NCBI GenBank assembly: GCA_019321725.1
Contig: CM033107.1
Location: 24,729,445 to 24,793,444, forward strand
Direction of reading: 5' to 3'
DNA length: 64,000 nt
From: Paulownia fortunei
Lineage: Eukaryota; Streptophyta; Magnoliopsida; Lamiales; Paulowniaceae
The translations under genes were made by a program, and so were the position numbers. Position 1 is the first letter of the stretch. Every line of letters begins with the position of its first letter. A model generated the notes under the pieces. The model was given only the letters and a program-made list of their open reading frames with translations. It did no database searches and was not told where the DNA came from. Below are positions 55,201 through 64,000 of this stretch, piece after piece.

Positions 55201-56936
55201 TGTCATTTCAAAATAATTTTCGTGTACAATTCTTCTTCCAAGTCATTCCTAGGGTTTTATACGAATATTAGTCATTTATCGAGCAAATATTTATCCTGAT
55301 TTTATTTCTTTTCTCCAATTGATAAAGTTATAAATCTTACAAAAAATTGAGGATGATAAATTTATCGTTTTCACATCACTGGTGGCCATAACATCGATCA
55401 CGACTCAAAAAAAGTTCATTAGTTATAGTTTTCAAGAAGCAAACAGGAGAAGAAAGCGGAAGGTGACATAGCGAAGATCATCTTGATCTCTTCTTTCTAG
55501 TCTTTGTCTTAAATTTTGTGTGTTTTTGTTTGATTTATTAATATTTTGAATAATAATTATCAATTTTTTTTCGTCAGCTCGTAATTAGCTCTTACTATAT
55601 TTTGGTAATATTTTTCATGAAGATAAATGGGTAACGATTTATCTTTCTTGTTGTCATATATATATATATATATATATACATACATGTATGAACAAACTCA
55701 CCATTTTAAAACGATATACATTAAATTTCTATATTTATAATGTGTATATTAAGTAAATACCAATTATGTTAATCATTGTGAAGAGAGTGATTATCGAAAA
55801 ACTATATTATCGATTTGTTTACGTCTTTAATAATAGCTTCATAGTAATTTAAAAAAATAACATGGTTGATACTTTTTGATTCGATTATTCTCATCGATAA
55901 TAGATTAAAATTGGTATGCTTGAAATAACGTTTTCTCTATGGAGATCTCCATGGATCAATTTGAAATCTTATGTTATGAGGTGCAAATATCAATTTTTGT
56001 AATCTTATAGTGTTTGAATGATGTGTTTTGCTTGTTGTGATATGTGAATTCATTATTTGTACATCATGCATTGTCTCATATACTTTCTTGATGAAAGTGT
56101 ACAGATTCATATCTACTATCAATGGGAGAATACGACATAGAACAATAATAAAAAAAAAATTAGAAAAATTCCATGAATATGTTAGCAATGTTATTTGTAA
56201 GATTCATAACTTCTAAATTTTCAAGAAATTGCTTTAGGACAAACACACACACACACATATTCATGAAATTTGTAAAATTTTAACATATAGGTTTGTTTGT
56301 GGTTTACCGATGTTAGATTCATTTTGCAAAGTTATAAATATGTCTATTTATTTTGGATTGGGATGTATCACAAATACATTTATAAATAATATGTCTATAT
56401 GCATATATATGCATACACGGTTCTTACATAGATATGTTAGTCGAAAAATTCTAATTTGAATAAAATTTAATCGAATTTAAAGCAATCACATAACAAGTAA
56501 ATTATGAATTTTATATAATTAATCTATATATACGATTCAATGAGATCGACCAATCACACAAGAATTGCAATAATACTTGCAGTGTGATTAGTCATGTGAC
56601 TAAAGTTAATTTGGACAACAAAATATTTTTCGTGTCGGTTTGCATTAGCAAACAAGTTAGAGAGAAGATCACATCTTTTTCTAACATGTCTAATTCACTT
56701 TTGCTAGCTCCACATCCAAAAACATAGCATGGTAAATATGTAATTTTGCAAAGCCACCAAGGCTAAAATCGGCAAACCGCATACAAATCATCTATGCTTT
56801 TGTCTGCCCAACCCGCCCCATATTTCCTCACCTATTTAAACCCCAAAACTCCCCGCAACTTTCCTGCATCCCTCTTCTTCCCATTTCCAATCAAAGGAAA
56901 ACATTTTCTTCTTTAATTATCTTTACAACCAAACAC
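52243..56936. other. Intergenic DNA between divergent genes
   Basis: AT-rich DNA without a supported gene. It has TA runs near 54365-54382 and 55656-55678. TATTTAAA at about 56833 sits some 100 bp before the ATG of the DUF2359 gene and is a plausible TATA box. Confidence 0.5.
52666..52748. repeat. 42-bp tandem duplication
   Basis: Two adjacent copies start ACTTAATTC at 52666 and 52708 and differ at only a few bases across the unit. It lies about 600-680 bp upstream of the TauE/SafE gene. Confidence 0.8.
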
Positions 56937-57303
56937 ATGGAGAAGAATTTAGAACTTTTTGAGGATTCATCATCACTGGCGATACAACCGGAGGATCATC
57001 AAGTCGATGGTGGATGGCAAACTGTGACGTACAGTCGGAGGAAAAATCGGAGGCATCGACCTCTGAGAATCCTTCCGACTAATGAGAATTATTACCAAGT
57101 GGAGCAGCATCGTCCAGTTGATGCTTCTGCAGAGAATTCCATTAATGGCTCCGCAGTTGCTGACGTGGAGGTGATGGAAAATGCCAGTAGAGATGATGTT
57201 GAAATAGAGAAGGAGAAGAAGAAGCTGAAGGTCACCATTGCTGAGGCTGCTCGCAACATCAATGTTACCCACTTTGCTGCATTCATCGCTGATGTCTCCG
57301 TGA

Positions 57304-57353
<50 letters not shown>

Positions 57354-57955
57354 ACTAAGTTTTCTGCTATTGCATTAGAAGTATGAGAAATCTGTTGACT
57401 ATATATATATATATATATATGTTCCTTTGTGCAGGAAGTGTATAAGGCGATGCATGATCTGCAATTGATGAGATTTGCGGATTATTTTGGTTATGTATTT
57501 GCGAAAGTAAGCCCGTCGCAGTTCCCATGGATAAAGATACTCAAGGAATCTTCTGTAGTTAAAATGGTTGATGTGAGTTTTTTGGCCTTCATTCTGTACC
57601 AAAAATTATTTTATTTATTTTTCAAACCATTTTTGCAGTGCCCAATCATACTACAATTGGAAACTAATAAAAATATTTTGCTGCTCTTTAAACAGATTCC
57701 TCTTGCTAACATGCCTAAAGAGATTTACAACATATCAGTAGATTGGCTTAACAATCGTGCTTTCGATGCACTTGGTTCTTTTGTGCTGTGGTTATTGGAT
57801 GACATTATTGGTGAACTTGAACTCCATCAAGGAGTTTCCAAGGCAACAAAAAAGGTAGTACCACAAACACCTTCCAAATCTCAGGTAAATTTTTACATGC
57901 AATGTTCCACAATCTTGGTAATGTTACAGTCAATTACATGTCAACAAGAAAAAAT

Positions 57956-58003
<48 letters not shown>

Positions 58004-59728
58004 GTTTCGAAGATTTTGAATAAACTCTTTTTGGTATAACTACTTAAATATTAGTATGATAAATGCTCGTCGATTTCATTCTTGGAAAAACTTAGGGGAT
58101 TTTTATATATTTTTCAAGGTTATACTAAAGCAACTAGCCCGTGATTATTCAGGAAATTATTTGCTTACTAAGTTGACATAATGCCATCGCTGCAGGTTGC
58201 CATCTTTTTGGTTTTGGCAATGATACTGCGACGCAAACCTGATGTGTTGATCCGCCTGTTGCCCATAATCAAGGATAACGAAAAATATGAAGGACATGAT
58301 AAGATTCCTGTGATGGTGTGGGTGATCACACAGGTATATATATGTTAAGAAAAATGTGAAATATTGCAATGGCACAATGGTGTTCTCTATAGGCCTGTTT
58401 TGAATTTTCTGCCTCCATTTCTGTATCCTTCTATTTAATCAAGAATTGGAGTTTCTGTAGGCCTCCCAAGGGGATTTGGCTGTGGGACTATTCATGTGTG
58501 TACACTTTCTCTTCAACGTGCTTAATAATGAAACGAGTCCCAATTTACAGTCTCAAGACTTAGTTTTACAGGTGGTTGAGAAGTAAGCACTTCGTATGTG
58601 ACTACCAAATTTTGTTCATACATCTTATCAACTCTAACTCATTCAAATCCCTATTTTAGAATTATATCTTCACCAAAGGCTCGTAATATTTTGGTAAATG
58701 GTGCTGTTAGAAAGGGGGAGCGCTTGGTCCCTCCATCAGCTCTTGACTTTCTTATGAGAGCCACCTTTTCAGCCCCTTCCATTCAGTTCAATGTGAGAGT
58801 TGTTCGTTCTCTTAGTACCATTTGTTTTTACAACATAGCTACTTGTTGTATTCTGGTGTTGTTAACGACGTTTTTGTGTTCCATGTTTACATAGATAACT
58901 GAGAGATTTCATGTTGTGTATCCTATTTTAAAAGAGATAGCAATTTCGGTTGCCCCTGGAAGCAAAGCAATGAAGCAAATCACACAGAAGATAATGATCT
59001 TTGCTATTATAGCTGCTGGAGAAGGTAATTGTCAAATTGATGTAATCTCATTGTGCTTGCTTTTGCAACTCCTAGTATTGGCGTTGTACCTATCTTGTTC
59101 TTGATGCCAAAAACATGTCGCAGGTAGTCTTGATCTATCCCAGGAAGCAAGTGACTTGTGTATTTGGTGTTTAAATATGAACCATGATTGTTACAAGCAA
59201 TGGGTGAGGATATTTCTATTATTGGTGACCTTGTATCTTATTTTAACACAAATTAACTTTTATTTTTTCTTATCTCTTCATATAATTTTTGGAACAGGAG
59301 GACATTTATTTGGAAAATCTTGAAGGAAGTGTTGTTGTTCTGAAAAAACTGTTAGAAGAGTGGAAGGCGTTCTCCGTTAAACAACCTACTCTTGAACCCT
59401 TAAAGGAAAGCATAAAGAAATTCAGGGTGAAGGTAAAATATGTATAAACATTTGAGACTTGAAGGTCACTTTTTAGCATAAGTTAACATAGTTGGTCATA
59501 TTTGTGGTCGTGTAGAATGAAAAGGCAATGTCCGGTGGTGACAACGCTGCCCGTCAAGCATCCTTGAAGGTTGCGGAGAAGTACTGCAAGATGCTATTAG
59601 GACAACTATCACCTAGCCATAAGTACATGAAAATTTTTGTTCTTGCAAGCGTCGTAGTGGGGATTGGTGCAGTTTTTGCGTTGAAAGACATGAAGTCTCT
59701 TGATTCAAAACCTTCTTGGTGGATATAA
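56937..59728 (+). CDS. TMEM214-like membrane protein (DUF2359)
   Basis: Ten exons join in phase to 546 residues: 56937-57299, 57435-57572, 57696-57884, 58196-58333, 58461-58582, 58660-58792, 58895-59024, 59124-59203, 59298-59432, 59516-59728. The N-terminus has the family motif GGWQTVTYSRRKNRRHRP, followed by an acidic and basic linker. The middle has FADYFGYVFAKVSPSQFPW, SKSQVAIFLVLAMILRRKPD and QASQGDLAVGLFM, which match the plant proteins At1g70770 and At1g23170 as I recall them. Near the end KYMKIFVLASVVVGIGAVF is a membrane segment. Animal TMEM214 sits in the endoplasmic reticulum; plant function is unknown to me. Introns 1 and 3 hold expanded microsatellites. Family assignment is firm, function is not. 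Confidence 0.92.
57309..57348. repeat. (CT)20 microsatellite in intron 1 of the DUF2359 gene
   Basis: A pure CT run of about 20 units begins ten bases after the intron 1 donor. Confidence 0.95.
57401..57420. repeat. (AT)10 microsatellite near the intron 1 acceptor
   Basis: Ten AT units end 14 bases before the acceptor AG of the same 135-bp intron. Confidence 0.95.
57956..58002. repeat. Compound (CA)n(TA)n microsatellite in intron 3
   Basis: About 13 CA units pass directly into about 10 TA units inside intron 3 of the DUF2359 gene. Confidence 0.95.
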
Positions 59729-60707
59729 TCTTCCATTGTCATACTAGAAGAGTGTGGCTCATGCATATGCTATTGTTGCTTGTCTGCACCATAAATTACT
59801 AAGTTGAGAAAAGATGGCCAATTACAAGTGGATTTAGATTAGTCTCATTTTCAGAAGAATATCCACTAATTTCGTTGTCTTTAGAGAAACATTAACGTAA
59901 GAATGGTAGCAAAGTAAGTTTGTCGCGTGTTATTTTACCTTGTTGAGGTGTTTGTCTATTTCTTATGTATGCAATTAATCATGACCTTATTTTCTTATTT
60001 TATGTCATGTTGGCCCAGTCATAGCAGTAGAAATAATACGCAGTGGTTACAAAAACAAAATTGGTGGGATGTTGAGATAATTGTGCTAAGAAATTCTTAA
60101 ATTATTGAATTTATGAGTCATGCTCATTTACTGAATTAATGGTTCTCTCTCATTTTTGGCAACTTTGTGTCATGCACTCACTCTTCTACTTCAGAGAAAG
60201 TTTTGATGGTTGCCATCTGATGACGCTACATAAGAGATGCTATATTTGTTACCCCCATGAAAAAGACTAGGAAAAATGAAAACCTTTAAATATAGTAGAT
60301 AACCACTAACCTAAGACTACTGTATGAATAGGAAATCACAAAATATTAAATTAGGAGAAAATAGAAAAAAAGGTGTGTGCGGGGGCGTTTCAGAAATGAT
60401 GTTTTGTTAAGTTGCCGAGAATAAAAAGGTGCAACAATGCATATGCACATACATAATTGCAAAGATTCAAAAAAAAAAAAAAAAAAAATGGTAATATTTC
60501 AATTTGAAAAGTGCGAGACGCAATACTAGCAAGAGCAAATCCAGAAAAAACATGTATACACTCATTAAAAGAGAGGGCGTTGCTTCAACTTATACATGAT
60601 CTTGATCCCCAAAAAGCCCAGCTAAAGCCCCTTAAGTGCGTACATAATCACAAAAGCAAAATATTCGAAGCAGGTGAAAGCTTTTTATTCAGACATGGAT
60701 ACAATTA
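59729..60707. other. Intergenic DNA between convergent genes
   Basis: 3' UTRs of the DUF2359 (+) and LEA (-) genes meet here. A poly-A run of about 20 lies at 60469-60488. No gene is supported. Confidence 0.5.
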
Positions 60708-62550
60708 TCACATCTTCCCGGGGCGTTCGAGTCGTACTCGTGCCACGCCCTCATCGTCCAGCCGTCCAACGTCGTTGAATGTCTGGCCCGTCATCTGGTC
60801 CGCCTCTTTCAGGGTGGAGGCCACGGCTCCGACTGGCGTCTTCTCCACATCCACCACTTCCACCACCACCGGCGTTCCCTCCTTATCGACCGCCAGTCTC
60901 TGCCCCTTCTTCGGCTCCCCTGAACCTCCATATGAAACGCGCGTATCCTTCTCCTCCCTTGTATCAGTTGGGTGCGGCGTCAGCTTATCTTTGATGGCAT
61001 CCTTCACGCTGCCTAAGGCGCCGAGGATCCCGCCGCCACCGCTTCTACCCTCACCAGTGCCCCTGATTAATATAGAATGACTATTAATTGCAAAACACTT
61101 TTAAGAGATCATAGATATTTCCAAGTGTAGCAAAATCTAAGAATTGCTTCTTCGTACCTTTCAGCTGCGGCCTCTGATCTTTCTGCTCAGCCCGCCGGGC
61201 AGCCTCAGCCCGGTCATGTTCTCCTTCAATTTTCATCTCTTCCATTTTACTTCTCGCTTCTTCCTTCGTCTCTTCGTACTTCTCCTATATTGATAATTAG
61301 AATAGGTAAATCCAGGTAACTCCACGGCCAATCTAAATATCATTTTGATAACTTTCCACTATGTTGAAGGGAAACAAGATGGAATTTTTTATTACAAAAT
61401 ACACACTCAGAAATTACAAATATCGAACTATCGTAAAACAATTTAGACTACCATAAAGCACAATTACTACGACCCCGAAGCCAGCCAACGAATTGAATAA
61501 AGCTGAAATTCATAAACGGCTAACCTTGGCTGCTTCTTTAGTCTCTTCTGTCTTCTGTTCTGCTGCCTCACCAGTTTCTTGTGCCTTCTGCTTGGTCTCC
61601 TCTTTTTTCCCAGTCAGGTAATCCATAGCCCTCCGAGCTGCATCAGCTGCCGAGTCCTTCAATTCAGTAATCTTCCCTACTGTAGTATCCTTCCCTTCTT
61701 TGCCTTTTTCAGCAGTATAATCCTTGTACTCACCAGCCTTCTCCATTGTTGTATCTTTCGCTTCTTTCGTTTTCTCCATTGTTGTATCCTTTGCTTGCTT
61801 TGTCTTATCCGCAGCATAATCTTTGTACTCCCCTGCCTTTTGCCCGGTCGAGTCCTTAGTCTCCTTAGCCTTCTCAGCTGCATAGTCTTTGTATTCACCT
61901 GCTTTCCCCATGGCGGAGTCCTTGGTCTCCCTTGCTTTCTCAGCAGCCTCTCTCGCCTTCTCTGCTGCATAATCTTTGTACTCTCCCAGTTTTCCGGCGG
62001 TGGCGTCTTTTGCTTGTTTGGGCTTCTCCGCTGCAGAGTTGGCGGTTTCCTTTGCCTTCTCCGCCGCATAATCTTTATACTCGCCAATCTTCCCCGTAGT
62101 GGTGTCTTTGGCTTGTTTTGCCTTCTCGGCGGCGGATTCTTTGGTCTCTTTGGCCTTCTCCGTGGCCTCTCTAGCCTTCCCGGCAGCGGAATCCTTTGTT
62201 TCCTCAGCTTTCTCCGCGGTGTGATCCTTGTACTCCGCCGCCTTCTGGGCAGCGGAATCCTTCTCTTCCCTCGCTCTCTCGGCAGCTTCCTCCGTAGTCG
62301 CGCGGGTCCGTTCGGCAGCTTCATGGGACTTCCCCATGACAGCTTCCTTAGCGTGTTCGACTGTCCCCTGGACTGTCCTGATTAGGCTGCCAATTACCCC
62401 TGGAGCCCTCTCTTCTCCCCGGCCTTCCATTTGATGGTAGTCCTCTGGTTGATGCTCCATTTTACCTTCTTTTTCCTTTTCTCTTCTTTCTCTGTTCACT
62501 TCGCTGAGCTCGTCCGCCGCTGTTCTTGCAGCTGCTTGCCTCGACGCCAT
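60708..62550 (-). CDS. LEA group 3 protein, ECP63-like, with an apparent 1-nt frameshift
   Basis: Exons are 62550-61525, 61284-61158 and 61062-60708. Exon 1 encodes 342 residues: a short N-terminus, a conserved GVIGSLIRTVQGTVEHAKEA, then tandem 11-mer/22-mer repeats (about residues 65-310) built on KAKETKDSA and GEYKDYAAEK, typical of hydrophilic, stress-protective LEA proteins. Exon 2 continues EKYEETKEEAR and MEEMKIEGEH. Exon 3 carries the conserved end (GGGGILGALGSVKDAIKDKL, then VASTLKEADQMTGQTFNDVG). Exon 2 ends in phase 1 but exon 3 needs phase 2, so total coding length is one base short. Read straight through, translation stops at 61015-61013, 17 codons into the wrong frame. The loss lies near 61170 (GATCAGAGGCC). 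A GC donor there is a weaker way out, as is a sequence error. The ATG at 62550 (MASRQ) fits the family start. I recall the counterpart as ATECP63 (At2g36640). Confidence 0.88.
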
Positions 62551-62687
62551 GTTTGTCCCTTTCTGTACGAAAACAAGACCACTCTGGAAACACAAGCAAT
62601 TTGAATTAAGTACACAGATAAAATGTATACTACAAACCTGAGAAATTCAGCTCTTTGATGTGGATTTTGTTAAGCGCGAGGGAGATT

Positions 62688-62808
62688 CATATATGAGCTG
62701 ATTCAGTGATTCTCTGCGGTGACACCTGTAATCTTGAATTCTGCTGGGCGACCCTGAGTATGACACGTAGTAATGCAAAATCATGCAGCGGTTTGCCACC
62801 TGGCACGT
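62688..62808 (-). promoter_or_regulatory. LEA promoter: TATA, ABRE and RY motifs
   Basis: On the minus strand a TATATGAA-type TATA box lies at about 62693-62686. About 70 bp further up is TACGTGTC (62769-62762), which fits the ABRE consensus YACGTGKC exactly. CATGCA (62782-62787) is an RY core, read by B3 factors such as ABI3. A second ACGTG core lies at 62808-62804. ABRE plus RY within 50 bp is the classic arrangement of seed-maturation, abscisic-acid-responsive genes, matching the LEA product. Confidence 0.65.
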
Positions 62809-63947
62809 TGTTGGTATTACGGAGGCGGATGAAAACGCATTGGAAGTTTCGAGTAGTTCGGTGGGTTTTATCCTCCAACTTCCCCTGCTGGAAAAGAATT
62901 TTATTATAGGCATACAAAAGATACAAGGATAAACAATGTAGTTCTACAATAGTCTTTCAATTGAAGGGGTTGAAAATTTTTGGACCTTTTCATAGTATTG
63001 CATTATTTTTAATCATATTTTGAACTCCTATTATGTTTTGAAGCTATATTTTCAACTTCAAATTATTTGTTATAAAAAGATTAATATTTTGCAGATTCTA
63101 TATAAACATTTCCCACCAAGATATAAAGGGAGAGAAGGAGTAATTTTTAAAGGAAGTATTTTACCACTTTACCTTTTGTACTGAATTTTATTTATTTAAA
63201 TGGACAAAGTTTGTGCATTTACTCTTGGGGTTATAATCGGACTTGATTTTTTTTAACATGGGTAGACCCGATCAATTGCTATTGATTTTTGAACATGTAC
63301 TAAACAATAAAATTTCAAGATATTACCATCTGTTCGTGATTACCGTCGTCTATAAATAAATTTCAATTGTTAATATGATTTTAAATCTATAAGTGTAATA
63401 TGATTTTAAAATTTTTATTTATATTCTTAATATTTAACTTTTTATCATATTTAATAATTTTAATTAGAGTTATATCAACAAAACTAACGTATAAACTATA
63501 TCAAGGGGTGAAGTGGTTCGTCACTAGAGTCCCCTCCCCAAAATTCCTATTCTAAATTGATTCAATCATTTAATCTTTTTTTCAAAAAATAATGAATCAC
63601 GAATTGAACTGTTGTAAATGAATACCGTTGAATAACTTCTTTATAGAAAATAATGAACAGACTTACTGAACTACCACTTTAATTATACAATAAATTTAAT
63701 CTTACAGTAGCCAATTTGTATAACAAATAGCTAATATTAAAAAGGTACCAAAAAAATAAAATAATCATGAACGCCTTCTAAATTCGTACAAGACTCAAAT
63801 TCAAAATAATGAGGGGAATATTTGAAATTTGATAAACAAAATAAATTATCCTACATGTCATTTAACTCTATAGCTTTTGTACTAGTTTACAGGTCCTGGA
63901 AATTAATTCCAGGCCCAATTCAAGAAAGTCAGCCATCATGTTCATAT
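62809..63947. other. Intergenic DNA upstream of the LEA gene
   Basis: AT-rich spacer. I see no gene or clear repeat. Confidence 0.45.
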
Positions 63948-63998
63948 TCATGGAGGCGAACATTGAGCCTTCTCAGCCAAATCGAATGCAGTATCATA
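63948..63998 (-). CDS. Possible C-terminal end of a further minus-strand gene (partial)
   Basis: The frame on the minus strand from the window edge reads YDTAFDLAEKAQCSPP and then TGA (63950-63948). The composition is more protein-like than the surrounding AT-rich DNA, but 16 codons are too few for identification. It may be chance. Confidence 0.25.
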   Translation of the reverse strand, partial: YDTAFDLAEKAQCSPP

Positions 63999-64000
63999 TG

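Noticed and set aside
60511..61080. 189-codon + strand frame
   Set aside because: It lies antisense over LEA exon 3, whose minus-strand frame has clear family motifs.
61677..62324. 215-codon minus-strand frame rich in Arg and Pro
   Set aside because: It is another frame of the same LEA exon; periodic repeats keep it open.
61579..62385. 268-codon open frame on the + strand
   Set aside because: It is the antisense shadow of the LEA 11-mer repeats; the Leu/Cys/Phe-rich translation is the complement of Lys/Glu/Ala codons.

Overview
This window is nuclear DNA of a flowering plant, most likely a eudicot. It has AT-rich intergenic DNA, genes split by many short GT-AG introns, plant-only families (HD-Zip I, PP2-A F-box, trihelix, LEA group 3) and a nuclear-type tRNA gene. 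I reconstructed exons by hand from splice consensus, phase and family alignment. Eight complete gene models, one 5'-truncated gene and one tRNA gene came out. All the full protein models keep phase from start to stop except the LEA gene.

Layout, left to right: the 3' part of an LRR receptor-like (pseudo)kinase, PXC1-like (+, 1-993); a hAT-like MITE (1711-2448); a trihelix-uridylate-kinase fusion gene (-, 3802-7837); a cytosolic pyruvate kinase with 16 exons (+, 12939-19308); tRNA-Arg(UCU) (+, 20286-20358); an intronless trihelix transcription factor (-, 21405-22781); about 10 kb of gene-poor, repeat-rich DNA; an F-box/PP2-A13-like gene (+, 33205-36877); about 8 kb of gene-poor DNA; an HD-Zip I gene of the LMI1/HB51/HB22 type (+, 45038-47110); a TauE/SafE-type membrane transporter with 12 exons (-, 48911-52069); a TMEM214/DUF2359 membrane protein with 10 exons (+, 56937-59728); and a LEA/ECP63-like gene with an apparent 1-nt frameshift (-, 60708-62550). 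The last 50 bases may hold the end of one more minus-strand gene.

From memory of the Arabidopsis map, PXC1, pyruvate kinase, HB22, TauE/SafE and ECP63 lie in this order at At2g36570-At2g36640. The trihelix-kinase fusion and the second trihelix gene resemble the neighbours At3g10030 and At3g10040. The window therefore looks like an ancestral eudicot gene order that Arabidopsis has split over two segments. This is recalled synteny, not a search result.

The genes do not form one pathway. Shared threads are enzyme folds with altered active-site residues (the PXC1 kinase loop, the pyruvate kinase metal site, the uridylate-kinase UMP site), two introns with GC donors, and stress or seed regulation signals (G-boxes before the fusion gene; ABRE and RY motifs before the LEA gene). 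The most unusual gene is the fusion of a DNA-binding trihelix domain to a bacterial-type UMP kinase fold.
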